Assembly (NCBI RefSeq): GCF_024626525.1
Contig: NZ_JANJGU010000006.1
Coordinates: 62,001 to 126,000 of the forward strand
Reading direction: 5' to 3'
DNA: 64,000 nucleotides
From: Lederbergia panacisoli
GTDB taxonomy: Bacteria; Bacillota; Bacilli; Bacillales; Bacillaceae_C
The translations under genes and the position numbers were made by a program. Positions 34,918 through 43,336 of the stretch are shown in pieces; within the stretch, counting starts at the first letter, position 1; each line of letters opens with the position of its first letter. The notes under the pieces are model-generated. The model made no database searches, was not told the origin of the DNA, and saw nothing but the letters and a program-made list of their open reading frames with translations.

Positions 34918-35589
34918 TTAGATTGGAATTCGTTGTACTTTATGTTTCACTTTTCCAAAAGCCCGATTTGCGGAAGCCATGATGACAAATACAGGTGCAC
35001 TTGCACCAAAAAATACAATAAGACCCGGCACCATGATTTCCAAAATAGCAGTAAAGAAAAGACCGATAATCATTATTAACGTAGAAAGCGGGCTTGCAAA
35101 AGCAATTAAAAAGCTATATTTAAAATACTGAAACAACTTCATATCATAGCTTACGAATACGGGAAAAATATAAAGACACATAAAGCTAAATAAAAGTAAA
35201 ACGGGGATAAGTATGAGCGCCATTATTTGAAATGATGTACCTTCAAAAAATAATATGACTTTATAGTCAATATAAAAGATAAGCAGCAGTACGCCTAACA
35301 AAATGCCAATTTTATTAGATTGAGCAAATTCTTGTTTAAAAGCTTGCAAGTAAGTTTTAAAAATGGGGAGATCTTCTTCTCCTTTCATCCATTTGCGCAT
35401 GATTGAAAACAAGGCTGCTGTAGAGGGCATAATTCCTAAGGCAATTGCACCGACTAAAATAAATAAAAACCAAAGTATATTTACATAGACAAGGCGAATA
35501 ATCCAGTCCCCTATTTTATATAAGCCTCCAATGAAGCCATTCATTTCCATCGCAAAATCCTCCCAAAAGACTGCGAAAGTATCGTTCAA
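34918..35589 (-). CDS. YesL-like DUF624 membrane protein
   Basis: Membrane protein of 223 residues with about five hydrophobic helices and the N-terminal MEMNGFIGGLYKIGDWIIRLVYVNILW block typical of YesL/DUF624 proteins. Members occur in carbohydrate-use loci of Bacilli beside LplABC transporters. Their function is unknown, though a role in transport or sensing is often suggested. ATG 35589 lies 4 bp after the stop of the FAD oxidoreductase gene; an internal ATG giving MEMNGFIG is an alternative start and matches the family's usual beginning better. Confidence 0.82.
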   Translation of the reverse strand: MNDTFAVFWEDFAMEMNGFIGGLYKIGDWIIRLVYVNILWFLFILVGAIALGIMPSTAALFSIMRKWMKGEEDLPIFKTYLQAFKQEFAQSNKIGILLGVLLLIFYIDYKVILFFEGTSFQIMALILIPVLLLFSFMCLYIFPVFVSYDMKLFQYFKYSFLIAFASPLSTLIMIIGLFFTAILEIMVPGLIVFFGASAPVFVIMASANRAFGKVKHKVQRIPI

Positions 35590-35592
35590 ATA

Positions 35593-37200
35593 TTAACCTT
35601 TTTCACTACTCATTCCAAACGTCTCGATCATTCTGTTGATTGGATCATCTTTAATCATGGAATCCCATTCAAGAACTTGCCCTACTTTAAGTAATGCCTT
35701 TTTTAATTCTCTGTATTCAATACTTTGAACAGCTATGTTACCTTTATATGCTAAACTTGCTGCAACTCCAACCGATTGTCCTAGAATCATAAACACAGGC
35801 TCCATTCTAATTGATCCAAATGCAATATGGGACGCCGATAAACAAGTGGGAACTAGTATATTTGTACACTCTTCCTCCCGAGGTCTTACTGATCGATAAG
35901 AAATGGGATACGGTGAAATTGGAATCTCAACATCTCCTTCATTCACACACAGTCCATCAATAACAACCCTTCTACAATGATGCGAATCCATTTGATAAGA
36001 AGCTAGACCAATAGAATCATCAATAACTGTTTGGCCTAAACAATTACGATCAGTCATCACATAGTCAGAAATCATCCTCCTACTTTCCCGAATATATAAT
36101 TGCGGCGGCCAGTGACCAGTATTAATGAATTCATCTTTCGGCAAACCCCATTTTGACACTTCATTCCGAACTGACAATGGCACTTGTGAATCATTTGCCA
36201 AAAAATATAGCATTCCTAAATTATAATTAAAATGCTCTTGAAAAATCTTTTCACGTGTTTCATAACTTCCCTCTGGCCATTCGTAATTCATCCCAATATA
36301 ATCTGTTGAGACACCGCCGTAATTATTCAAATCTGTTTTTCCATTGGGAAGTAATATATGTAAATTCATGGCATCCCAAACGCCAGCATTGATATATCTT
36401 AGTAAAATTGTGTAAAGATTAGGATCGTAACTTGGCGGCTTTGGAAAAGGTATAAGATTTTCTTCATCTTGTGTTAAACATATTCTAAAATTATATGCTT
36501 GAATCCGTTTATCTCCTTGCCCTTGAACCTCGATTTCTTGTAATTCTAGTTCTGCAATTCCAGGCAATAAACCGCTTTCATTTTTCCCTTCGATTACAAA
36601 TGGATCAACAGGAACTTCAAACTTATGATGAGGATAACCAAATTGGACGCCGTTGTACGTCTCATTATATGTAGCATTCGATTCTCGTCCGACAAAATAG
36701 CTAATACCTGCTTTAGCCATTAAGTCTCCCTCATAACTAGCATCAATAAAAATTGTTCCGATAAAACTATTCCCATTCTCCATGTTGATTCTCTTAATCT
36801 TGCTATCTTCCATCTCTACTTCTTTTAAATGTTGTAGAAAAAAGACAGGGATATCATTTTCTTCTAACCATTTGTTAAAAATCAACTTAGCAGCCTTCGG
36901 TTCGAACGTCCATTGTTCTTCTTTTCCATAATATTCGCCAATCCGCTTATAAAATTCCCTTGATAATCCACCCACTGCTTCTTTTGCACCAAAGTCCGTA
37001 GCACCTAATCCACTAGCAGTCATCCCACCAATATAATTACTAAATTCAGCAATTACAACATTTAATCCCATTTGTTTTGCTTGAATGGCAGCCGTAATAC
37101 CCGCAGGTGTACCACCATATACGACTAAATCACTCGAAATTTCTTTTGGTCCAATACTAGAGTTTGACGGAATATAATACTTAAGATTGTTAAAGCACAT
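35593..37200 (-). CDS. FAD-dependent oxidoreductase (PF12831-like), second in the locus
   Basis: Flavoprotein of 535 residues with the dinucleotide-binding motif VVYGGTPAGITAAIQAKQMG (about 27-46), then EFSNYIGGMTASGLGATDFG and, near residue 175, FIDASYEGDLMAKAGI, all hallmarks of the PF12831 family. It shares the family, but not close sequence identity, with the oxidoreductase at the other end of the locus. AAAGGAGGCGATTAG precedes the ATG. It forms a two-gene unit with the YesL-like protein. The reaction is unknown; oxidation of a sugar-derived substrate is inferred. Confidence 0.87.
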   Translation of the reverse strand: MCFNNLKYYIPSNSSIGPKEISSDLVVYGGTPAGITAAIQAKQMGLNVVIAEFSNYIGGMTASGLGATDFGAKEAVGGLSREFYKRIGEYYGKEEQWTFEPKAAKLIFNKWLEENDIPVFFLQHLKEVEMEDSKIKRINMENGNSFIGTIFIDASYEGDLMAKAGISYFVGRESNATYNETYNGVQFGYPHHKFEVPVDPFVIEGKNESGLLPGIAELELQEIEVQGQGDKRIQAYNFRICLTQDEENLIPFPKPPSYDPNLYTILLRYINAGVWDAMNLHILLPNGKTDLNNYGGVSTDYIGMNYEWPEGSYETREKIFQEHFNYNLGMLYFLANDSQVPLSVRNEVSKWGLPKDEFINTGHWPPQLYIRESRRMISDYVMTDRNCLGQTVIDDSIGLASYQMDSHHCRRVVIDGLCVNEGDVEIPISPYPISYRSVRPREEECTNILVPTCLSASHIAFGSIRMEPVFMILGQSVGVAASLAYKGNIAVQSIEYRELKKALLKVGQVLEWDSMIKDDPINRMIETFGMSSEKG

Positions 37201-37311
37201 CTAATCGCCTCCTTTAACATCATCTTCTACGTCAAGTATAGCAATAATGGCAATAACTTACATTACCTCTATAGTCTTATTTTCCCTGGGTATTTCCAAG
37301 ATCATTTTTTT

Positions 37312-37358
37312 CAAAAAAAAAAGAAAGTCCCCCATATTATCCAATGCGAGACTTTCCT
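37312..37358 (-). terminator. Terminator of the purine permease gene
   Basis: GAAAGTC (37323-37329) pairs with GACTTTC (37350-37356). On the minus strand the stem is followed by about ten T residues. Confidence 0.82.
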
Positions 37359-37375
37359 TTTTCATACATATCTCA

Positions 37376-38671
37376 TCAAACAACATAAACAAAATAGCCT
37401 ATGAAAATAACACAAAGAACATACATAATTGGATGAACTTCCTTTGCCTTTTTCGTTGCGATCATACTAATTGGATAAAGTATAAAACCGAGTGCGATTC
37501 CAGTTGCTACGCTGAAGGATAATGGCATCATAATGACGATTATAAAACTTGGAATTGCTACTGTTAGATTGCCCCAATTAATTTTGCCGATTTCTGTTGC
37601 CATCAAGGACCCGACAATAATAAGTGCCGGAGCTGTAATTTCCGGTGTGATTATAGACAAAACAGGTGAGAAAAATAATGAGACGACAAAGCAAGCTGAA
37701 ATCACTATCGATGTAAAGCCTGTCCTGCCTCCAACTGCAATTCCTGCGGTAGACTCTACAAATGATGCTGTAGTGGAGGTACCTAAAACAGATCCTGCTA
37801 TAGTGGACATGGAGTCAGCCAAAAGAGCTTTCCCCGCATTTGGTATTTCATTATTTTTCATTAGACCCGCTTGGCTGGCGATAGCAATTAACGCACCGGC
37901 AGTATCAAAAAAAGCAACAAATAAAAAGGTGAAAATAACGGCAAGCACTTTCGGAGAAAAAATATCATCCAAATGGCTGAAAACGACCCCGAAGGTTGGT
38001 TCGAGACTTGGAATCTTTCCAACAATAGCTTGAGGAGGTTTTATCACTCCAAATACCATTCCAATGATAGTGGAGAGCACCATTCCGTAAAAAATACCGC
38101 CTTTTATTCCTCTATTTAATAAAATAATCGTAATGATGAAACCAGTAACAGCAAGTAAAGTGGCAGCAGAACTAAGATTTCCGATTGCTACAAAGGTGGC
38201 GTCATTTGCTGTAACAATTCCAGCATTTTTCAAGCCCATAAAGGCAACAAAAAAGCCAATCCCTCCCCCTATCGCATGCTTTAAATCTTGGGGAATGACA
38301 TTAATAATTTTTTCGCGAATTTTTAACAAACTTAAAATCATAAACAAGATACCAGCGATAAAAACGCCTGTTAAGGCAGTTTCCCAGGGGATGTTCATCC
38401 CAATACAAACTGTAAACGTAAAAAAGGCATTAATTCCCATGCTAGGTGCAATACCGATTGGATAATTTGACATTAATCCGATTAATAATGAACCAATTAT
38501 GGCGGACAATGCGGTTGCCGTAAATAAAGCTCCTTTATCCATGCCAGTTTGGCTTAAAATAACAGGATTGACAACCAAAATATATGCCATTGATAAAAAT
38601 GTTGTAATTCCCGCTGCACTTTCCTGTTTATAAGAAGTGCCTCGTTCGGAAAATTGAAAGTAGTTTCTCAT
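37376..38671 (-). CDS. NCS2-type purine permease (PbuG/PbuO/AzgA-like)
   Basis: Proton-coupled importer of hypoxanthine, guanine or adenine (431 residues, about 12-14 helices). The N-terminus FQFSERGTSYKQESAAGITTFLSMAYILVVNP closely follows the AzgA/PbuG pattern, and GIAPSMGINAFFTFTV is the conserved substrate region. Its leader holds a guanine-class purine riboswitch, which fixes the physiological role as purine salvage. It is a single-gene transcript bounded by a promoter and a terminator. Choosing between PbuG and PbuO needs an alignment. Confidence 0.92.
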   Translation of the reverse strand: MRNYFQFSERGTSYKQESAAGITTFLSMAYILVVNPVILSQTGMDKGALFTATALSAIIGSLLIGLMSNYPIGIAPSMGINAFFTFTVCIGMNIPWETALTGVFIAGILFMILSLLKIREKIINVIPQDLKHAIGGGIGFFVAFMGLKNAGIVTANDATFVAIGNLSSAATLLAVTGFIITIILLNRGIKGGIFYGMVLSTIIGMVFGVIKPPQAIVGKIPSLEPTFGVVFSHLDDIFSPKVLAVIFTFLFVAFFDTAGALIAIASQAGLMKNNEIPNAGKALLADSMSTIAGSVLGTSTTASFVESTAGIAVGGRTGFTSIVISACFVVSLFFSPVLSIITPEITAPALIIVGSLMATEIGKINWGNLTVAIPSFIIVIMMPLSFSVATGIALGFILYPISMIATKKAKEVHPIMYVLCVIFIGYFVYVV

Positions 38672-38689
38672 GATTGTCCTCCGAATCTT

Positions 38690-38716
38690 AAAAATCCCCG
38701 GTCAAGCTGCCGGAGA
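38690..38716 (-). terminator. Riboswitch-controlled terminator in the purine permease leader
   Basis: CCCCGG (38696-38701) pairs with CCGGAG (38710-38715); on the minus strand the stem is followed by ATTTTTAAG. A competing antiterminator is visible: the aptamer's P1 3' strand (TCTACAAGGACAA) can pair with TTGTCCTATGTAGA about 50 nt downstream. Confidence 0.8.
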
Positions 38717-38763
38717 GAAATTCTACATAGGACAAGAAAAAAGTAATATAGATTTTTCATTGT

Positions 38764-38832
38764 CCTTGTAGACAGGCTATTTACGGCAGCCAGGTAGAAA
38801 CATTCAAGCCCTATTCTTGAACTTATACAAGG
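38764..38832 (-). ncRNA. Purine riboswitch aptamer, guanine class
   Basis: On the minus strand P1 is CCTTGTA/TACAAGG. The junction and loop signatures TATAAGTTC, TTTCTACC and GCCGTAAATAGCC are all present, and P2 is TTCAAG/CTTGAA. The specificity base before the P1 3' strand is C (TGTC-TACAAGG), as in guanine/hypoxanthine riboswitches; adenine types have U. The aptamer lies between a good promoter and a terminator, so ligand would switch off the permease. Confidence 0.93.
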
Positions 38833-38855
38833 TAGATTTTAGAATTAATAAAAGA

Positions 38856-38884
38856 ATGTTAACAGGGGCAAAGTGATGAGTCAA
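38856..38884 (-). promoter_or_regulatory. Sigma-A promoter of the purine permease gene
   Basis: The minus strand reads TTGACT (38884-38879), a 17-bp spacer, and TAACAT (38861-38856). Transcription would start about 16 nt before the riboswitch P1 stem. Confidence 0.75.
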
Positions 38885-38988
38885 TATCAACAGCCTTTTT
38901 CAGCCAATTAAGTTAATTCACCACATTCTTGGAGCTCATATTCATACAAGACTATTAACTGGAACCCATCCTGTATTATTTTCATATC

Positions 38989-39735
38989 ATGCAAAAAAGA
39001 TATATAAAGAAGGTGGTTCCTATTGGACAGTCAATTTATTTAGACTTTTTGTCCAAATTTGGTGTTAGTGGTGCACACCCCGGAGGCATGGACTTAACAA
39101 AAGAAATATTGTTAAAAGAAAAAATTGATCACACTTCTCATATTTTAGATGTCGGTTGTGGAACCGGGCAAACCGCGGCATATTTAGCTACACATTACGG
39201 AGCAAACGTAACAGGGATGGATATTAACCCAATCATGGTGGAAAAAGCTAAAATTAGAATGGCACAATTACAATTACCCGTGGAGATAATTCAAGGATCC
39301 ATTGAGGATTGCTTTTTAGAGGATCATACATTTGATTTTATTATTTCAGAATCCGTCCTTGCTTTTGCAAATACACCTAAGTCACTAAAAGAAATTTTAC
39401 GATTATTAAAGAATGGGGGCCGATTCGTAGCAAATGAACTTACTATGAATCAACAGTTGGCGGCACCTCTCAAGGAAGAAGTGAAACAATTTTACGGATT
39501 TGATTCTCTCCTTATGGAGAATGATTGGATTAATTTATTGAAAAATACTGGATTTCAAAATATACAAGTCCATAGGCCACAATATTCCCTCTTAGAGAAT
39601 CACACAATACCCGAATTTCATTACTCGGAAAATATTGAGCCTGAACTGTTCATGGTTATGATGGAGCATTTTAATAATATGTATAAATATGAAGGCATCA
39701 TGGATTATAGAATTATATCAGGTGCAAAAATGTAA
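38989..39735 (+). CDS. Class I SAM-dependent methyltransferase
   Basis: Soluble methyltransferase of 248 residues. SAM-binding motif I is VGCGTGQTAAYLA (about 56-68), followed by VTGMDINP (about 74-81) with the acidic residue that binds the ribose, and a motif IV-like DFIISESVLAFA (about 114-125). Substrate is not evident; UbiE/ubiquinone-like and small-molecule methyltransferases share this profile. The start is uncertain: ATG 38989 lacks a good ribosome binding site, while AGAAGGTGG lies inside the reading frame about 20 nt later without a standard start codon after it. It is monocistronic with a strong terminator. Confidence 0.82.
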   Translation: MQKRYIKKVVPIGQSIYLDFLSKFGVSGAHPGGMDLTKEILLKEKIDHTSHILDVGCGTGQTAAYLATHYGANVTGMDINPIMVEKAKIRMAQLQLPVEIIQGSIEDCFLEDHTFDFIISESVLAFANTPKSLKEILRLLKNGGRFVANELTMNQQLAAPLKEEVKQFYGFDSLLMENDWINLLKNTGFQNIQVHRPQYSLLENHTIPEFHYSENIEPELFMVMMEHFNNMYKYEGIMDYRIISGAKM

Positions 39736-39739
39736 AATA

Positions 39740-39777
39740 AAAACGGCTTGCAGTTATCTGAACTGCAAGCCTTATTT
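39740..39777. terminator. Bidirectional terminator between methyltransferase and aromatic-rich small protein
   Basis: GGCTTGCAGTT (39745-39755) and AACTGCAAGCC (39761-39771) form an 11-bp stem flanked by A and T tracts. It serves the two convergent genes. Confidence 0.85.
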
Positions 39778-39785
39778 CTGTAGTT

Positions 39786-40073
39786 TTAGATAAAGAATGG
39801 GAAAAATGGTCCAAATGCTCTCATTCCAAAGAACGGAAAGCCGTATAATCCAAACGGACCAAAGAAGGGGAATAAGCGACTGCTACTCTCGTCTTCCATA
39901 TGTTGATGCATTTTAGGCATAATAAGATATAATTTTTCCCGATCATGGCTGTGTAAAATACCTTGATATACGGAGCCATCGTTTAATTCGACCTGCACAA
40001 ATTGATACAAATGATGCTTACACTTATCATGCAAATGCTTAATATCCCTTTCCGAATGCACAGTATGTTCCAT
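39786..40073 (-). CDS. Small His-rich protein with Phe/Gly/Pro-rich tail
   Basis: A 95-residue protein. The N-terminal half is His- and charge-rich with a beta-strand-like segment (YQFVQVELNDGSVYQGILHSHD) reminiscent of small Sm-like barrels. The tail is a run of Phe, Gly and Pro (FPFFGPFGLYGFPFFG). GAGGAGG sits 8 nt before the ATG, so translation is well supported. Similar tails occur in spore-coat-associated proteins, but that is only a resemblance, and I recognise no named family. It has its own promoter region and shares the terminator with the methyltransferase. Confidence 0.75.
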   Translation of the reverse strand: MEHTVHSERDIKHLHDKCKHHLYQFVQVELNDGSVYQGILHSHDREKLYLIMPKMHQHMEDESSSRLFPFFGPFGLYGFPFFGMRAFGPFFPFFI

Positions 40074-40326
40074 TATATTTACCTCCTCTATTTTCTACAT
40101 TCAAAATATTCTTATGAGTGGGTTTGTGTTCCGGATTTTCACGCGGTTAACTAGAAGGTAAAAAAGAAAAACACCTACCAAGTTTTATGTAGATGCTAAT
40201 ATTTATAAATTTATCTGCCATCCCACTGTATTATTAATCTCCGCGTTTTCACCAATGCCCAACCTCGCGCATAAGCTAGTTTACGAGTAGTAGCTTTATA
40301 TTTCTTATTAAAGGGGGCTTATATAT

Positions 40327-41757
40327 ATGGAACTAACAGCTGCTCACTGGATGTATTTGGCTGGAACAGTGATTATTATTTTAACAATGCTGTTTCGCCA
40401 AAATGTCGTTGTACCTTCGATTCTAGTGACATTTTTGGTTGGTTGGATTTTTACTGGGTCCTTCACAGCTGGTTTACAAACCATTTTCAATGCTAGTTTA
40501 ATTGCCGCTGGAGAGTTATTTAATATCTTTCTTATCATCGCAATTATGACTGCCTTATTATACTCGTTAAAAGAATTAGGTTCAGACGAACAGATGATCA
40601 CACCCTTTCAGCGGGTTATGAAGAATGGCCATATATCCTTCTGGGTGATTATTTTTGTCACATATGCCATTTCCCTCTTTTTTTGGCCAACGCCAGCAGT
40701 TCCATTAGTCGGCGCATTGCTTATCCCTGTTGCTATTCGCGCTGGCCTTCCGCCAATTGGAGCTGCGATTGCAATTTCATTAGCTGGTCAAGGGATGGCA
40801 TTATCTTCTGATTATGTCATTCAAATTGCCCCAACTCTAACTGCAACTGCGGCTTCGGTCGACGTAGGTCCCATTGCGGATCGTGCCTTTATACTGTCTT
40901 TAATCACGGGAATTACAGCCATTGTAATTGCTTATCTCTCTCTTAGAAAAAATATTTTACAACCTTCTAGCCAACATCTTCAGACATGGGAAAATAGTAT
41001 TCAAAAGACGGAATATAACGAACATTCTTCTGAAATAGGGCAACGTCCAAAAAGTAAATATAGTCTTTTCTTTGCGATACTCATACCTGTCACATTTTTG
41101 GCGATCATTATTTATATGGTTTTAGCGAAATTCTCCGATGTACTTCCTTCAATAGAAGGTGGGACTGGAGCAGCATTAATTGGCGGCGCTTCTTTCATTC
41201 TCCTCATTACAGCTTCTTCCTTTAACAATATCCGGACCTCACTAAATACTGTAAGCGATAATATCGTAAAAGGATTTGTATTCGCCTTCAAAGCAATGGG
41301 GCCAGTCATTCCAATAGCTGGATTCTTTTTTATCGGGAGTGGTGAATTAGCAGCGAAAATATTTAGCTTGAATGTAGAAGAAACCCCATCTTTCTTATTT
41401 GACCTAGTTGTCGCAGGACAGCATTTCATACCTGAAAGCAGCTTTATTGCAGGCTTCGGCATCCTTTTAATTGGTATGATAACTGGTTTGGATGGTTCTG
41501 GGTTTTCAGGTCTTCCTTTAGTTGGCTCATTATCAAGTGCATTAGGGGATAGTGTAGGAGTTGATGTCGCGACGCTTGGCGCAATTGGCCAAATGGGTGC
41601 CATATGGGTAGGTGGCGGAACATTAATTGCTTGGTCTTCACTTGTAGCAGTCGCCGGTTTTGCAAAGGTTCCCGTTATGGAACTTGTGCGGAAAAGCATT
41701 TTTCCAGTTTTCATAGGTTTGATTATCTCAACAATAATAGGATTATTAATTTTCTAG
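40327..41757 (+). CDS. Multi-helix membrane transporter, ion-transporter-superfamily type
   Basis: Inner-membrane protein of 476 residues with about 12 hydrophobic segments and an inverted-repeat feel: two re-entrant-like regions rich in small residues (LPPIGAAIAISLAGQGMALSSDYVIQIAPT and GMITGLDGSGFSGLPLVGSLSSALG). This layout is typical of ion-transporter-superfamily carriers for organic anions or Na+/H+ antiport. A charged cytoplasmic loop (about 215-245) splits the two halves. AAAGGGGG lies before the ATG. The substrate cannot be read and no linked enzyme suggests one. Confidence 0.8.
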   Translation: MELTAAHWMYLAGTVIIILTMLFRQNVVVPSILVTFLVGWIFTGSFTAGLQTIFNASLIAAGELFNIFLIIAIMTALLYSLKELGSDEQMITPFQRVMKNGHISFWVIIFVTYAISLFFWPTPAVPLVGALLIPVAIRAGLPPIGAAIAISLAGQGMALSSDYVIQIAPTLTATAASVDVGPIADRAFILSLITGITAIVIAYLSLRKNILQPSSQHLQTWENSIQKTEYNEHSSEIGQRPKSKYSLFFAILIPVTFLAIIIYMVLAKFSDVLPSIEGGTGAALIGGASFILLITASSFNNIRTSLNTVSDNIVKGFVFAFKAMGPVIPIAGFFFIGSGELAAKIFSLNVEETPSFLFDLVVAGQHFIPESSFIAGFGILLIGMITGLDGSGFSGLPLVGSLSSALGDSVGVDVATLGAIGQMGAIWVGGGTLIAWSSLVAVAGFAKVPVMELVRKSIFPVFIGLIISTIIGLLIF

Positions 41758-41794
41758 AGAATCGAGGATATTTTTCCTCGATTCTTCTTTTATT
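41757..41794 (+). terminator. Terminator of the transporter gene
   Basis: GAATCGAGG (41759-41767) and CCTCGATTC (41776-41784) form a 9-bp stem followed by TTCTTTTATT, directly after the stop codon. Confidence 0.85.
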
Positions 41795-41898
41795 ATAATT
41801 GCGTGTACCAGTTGTTGAAGGAAATTTAACATGGATCTATACATTCTTTAATACAATGATTATAGTGAATAAATTTTATCAGAGAAATGGGGAATTTT

Positions 41899-42375
41899 AT
41901 GCTTCATTTACCTTTTGCCAGAGAAGCATCCGAAGATAACACATTATTATTTTTAGGTGGAGTAAAGGCATCTTTTTTAGTTGACGGAGATGATACTCAA
42001 GGTCGATATTCTGTAATTCAAATGGTTGAACGAAAAGGGTTAGAACCACCTCCCCACATTCATGATAACGAGGATGAAACTTTTTATGTATTAGAAGGTG
42101 AGGTAACATACTTCGTAGAAGATAAAGCAATTCACGCAACACCAGGAACATACGTTTATGCTCCCCGCGGCATCAGACATACGTATGCATTAAAAACAGA
42201 AGAAGCAAAAGTATTAGATACTACTTATCCTTCTGGTTTCGAAAATTTTGTTAAGGAACTAAGTGTTCCCGTTCCAGAAATATTACCGCCCATTCCTGAT
42301 GGGCCTCCAAGTCAGGAAGAGGTTGAAAAACTTGTTTCCATCGCTGCTAAATATGGGATTAATATTTTACTTTAG
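41899..42375 (+). CDS. Cupin-domain protein (quercetinase-like)
   Basis: Single-domain cupin of 158 residues. The metal-binding motif 1 is PPPHIHDNEDETFYVLEG (about 50-67, with two His and one Glu), and motif 2 ends in PRGIRHTY with the fourth ligand His. The first strand block resembles bacterial quercetin 2,3-dioxygenases, but many such proteins have other roles. ATG 41899 follows GGGGAATTTT; an upstream in-frame ATG at 41887 precedes that ribosome binding site and is not favoured. It is a single-gene unit with a terminator about 95 bp downstream. Confidence 0.85.
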   Translation: MLHLPFAREASEDNTLLFLGGVKASFLVDGDDTQGRYSVIQMVERKGLEPPPHIHDNEDETFYVLEGEVTYFVEDKAIHATPGTYVYAPRGIRHTYALKTEEAKVLDTTYPSGFENFVKELSVPVPEILPPIPDGPPSQEEVEKLVSIAAKYGINILL

Positions 42376-42469
42376 TCAACCCAGATGCTAATTAATTACA
42401 AAGTTCACTTTTTAATATAGCAAGTTCTCGTTGTTTTTTTATAATATGGGAACTAGCAGTTTAAAAGTG

Positions 42470-42525
42470 GAAGCCCCTTGCTCAACACCCTTTTTGAGTG
42501 TTTGAAGAATGGGCTTCTTGTTTTA
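42470..42525 (+). terminator. Terminator of the cupin gene
   Basis: GAAGCCC (42470-42476) pairs with GGGCTTC (42511-42517), enclosing an inner CTCAAcAC/GTgTTTGA-like hairpin, and TTGTTTTA follows. Confidence 0.7.
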
Positions 42526-42635
42526 TCATAATATAAAAAACCGGCATGTTATTTCCTTGTCCGTATATGATTATTAAAGAAAGAGGCACAAACCCCTTCC
42601 TGAAAATTCAGTTGCCCCAATTGAAGGAGGTAAAT

Positions 42636-43181
42636 ATGCTAGAAGCATTTAGTGAATTTTTCTATATTTATTCAGTTATTTGGTTGTTCCCCATTATTTT
42701 TATGTTCCACGACTTAGAAGAGATCATAACAGTAGAAAGTTTTATGAGCAAGTATAAGAACGGGGTTCATAAAACAATTCTTGCTAGATTTGTGTTAATT
42801 GTTAAAAATAAATTAGGTTCGAAATCCAGCCAACTTTCTATTACTCTTGCATGGATTTTACTTATCATCTCATTTATCACATTTATGACAGTCTATCATC
42901 TTCCAAGCGATGGAAACTTTCTTTTATTTACTGCAACATTAAATGTATTTTTTCTACAAACATTTTTGCATATTGGTCAAACTGTTATTTTCCGCTCTTA
43001 TACGCCTGGTGTCATAACGGCATTATTCATTGTCATTCCTTACTCTCTTCTTACTTATTACTTCTTGTTTGATTTTGGGCTCATCGACAGTCATTTACTA
43101 ATCGAGAGTATTCCTTTCAGCATTTTACTTATACCTATTTTTCTTATAGGAAATTTTTTAGGAAAGCGATTAATTCATTAA
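42636..43181 (+). CDS. HXXEE-family membrane protein
   Basis: Integral membrane protein of 181 residues with about five helices. It carries the family's defining H-x-x-E-E motif as FHDLEEI in the first helix (residues about 24-30), and a matching FLHIGQT near residue 112 where the family often has a second histidine. Function is unknown. ATG 42636 is chosen because AAGGAGG lies 5 nt upstream; the frame continues back to 42546 without a ribosome binding site. It is convergent with the Rieske protein gene. Confidence 0.82.
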   Translation: MLEAFSEFFYIYSVIWLFPIIFMFHDLEEIITVESFMSKYKNGVHKTILARFVLIVKNKLGSKSSQLSITLAWILLIISFITFMTVYHLPSDGNFLLFTATLNVFFLQTFLHIGQTVIFRSYTPGVITALFIVIPYSLLTYYFLFDFGLIDSHLLIESIPFSILLIPIFLIGNFLGKRLIH

Positions 43182-43336
43182 TCAGTTGTGTTATTTCTTA
43201 TTATAGTGAATATATTCATCCCAGATTGTATAGGTAGTTTTTTTAAAAGATTGTCATCAATAATGCATTTCATATTATCAAGTCAATTCTTCTTTAAATT
43301 CATCAAGATCTCACATACATTTTTCTTTTTTCACAA

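Noticed and set aside
37533-38033. 166-residue plus-strand reading frame
   Set aside because: Antisense of the NCS2 permease helices; no ribosome binding site or family resemblance.
41112-41714. 200-residue minus-strand reading frame
   Set aside because: Antisense shadow of the 476-residue transporter; repetitive Pro/Thr composition and no ribosome binding site.
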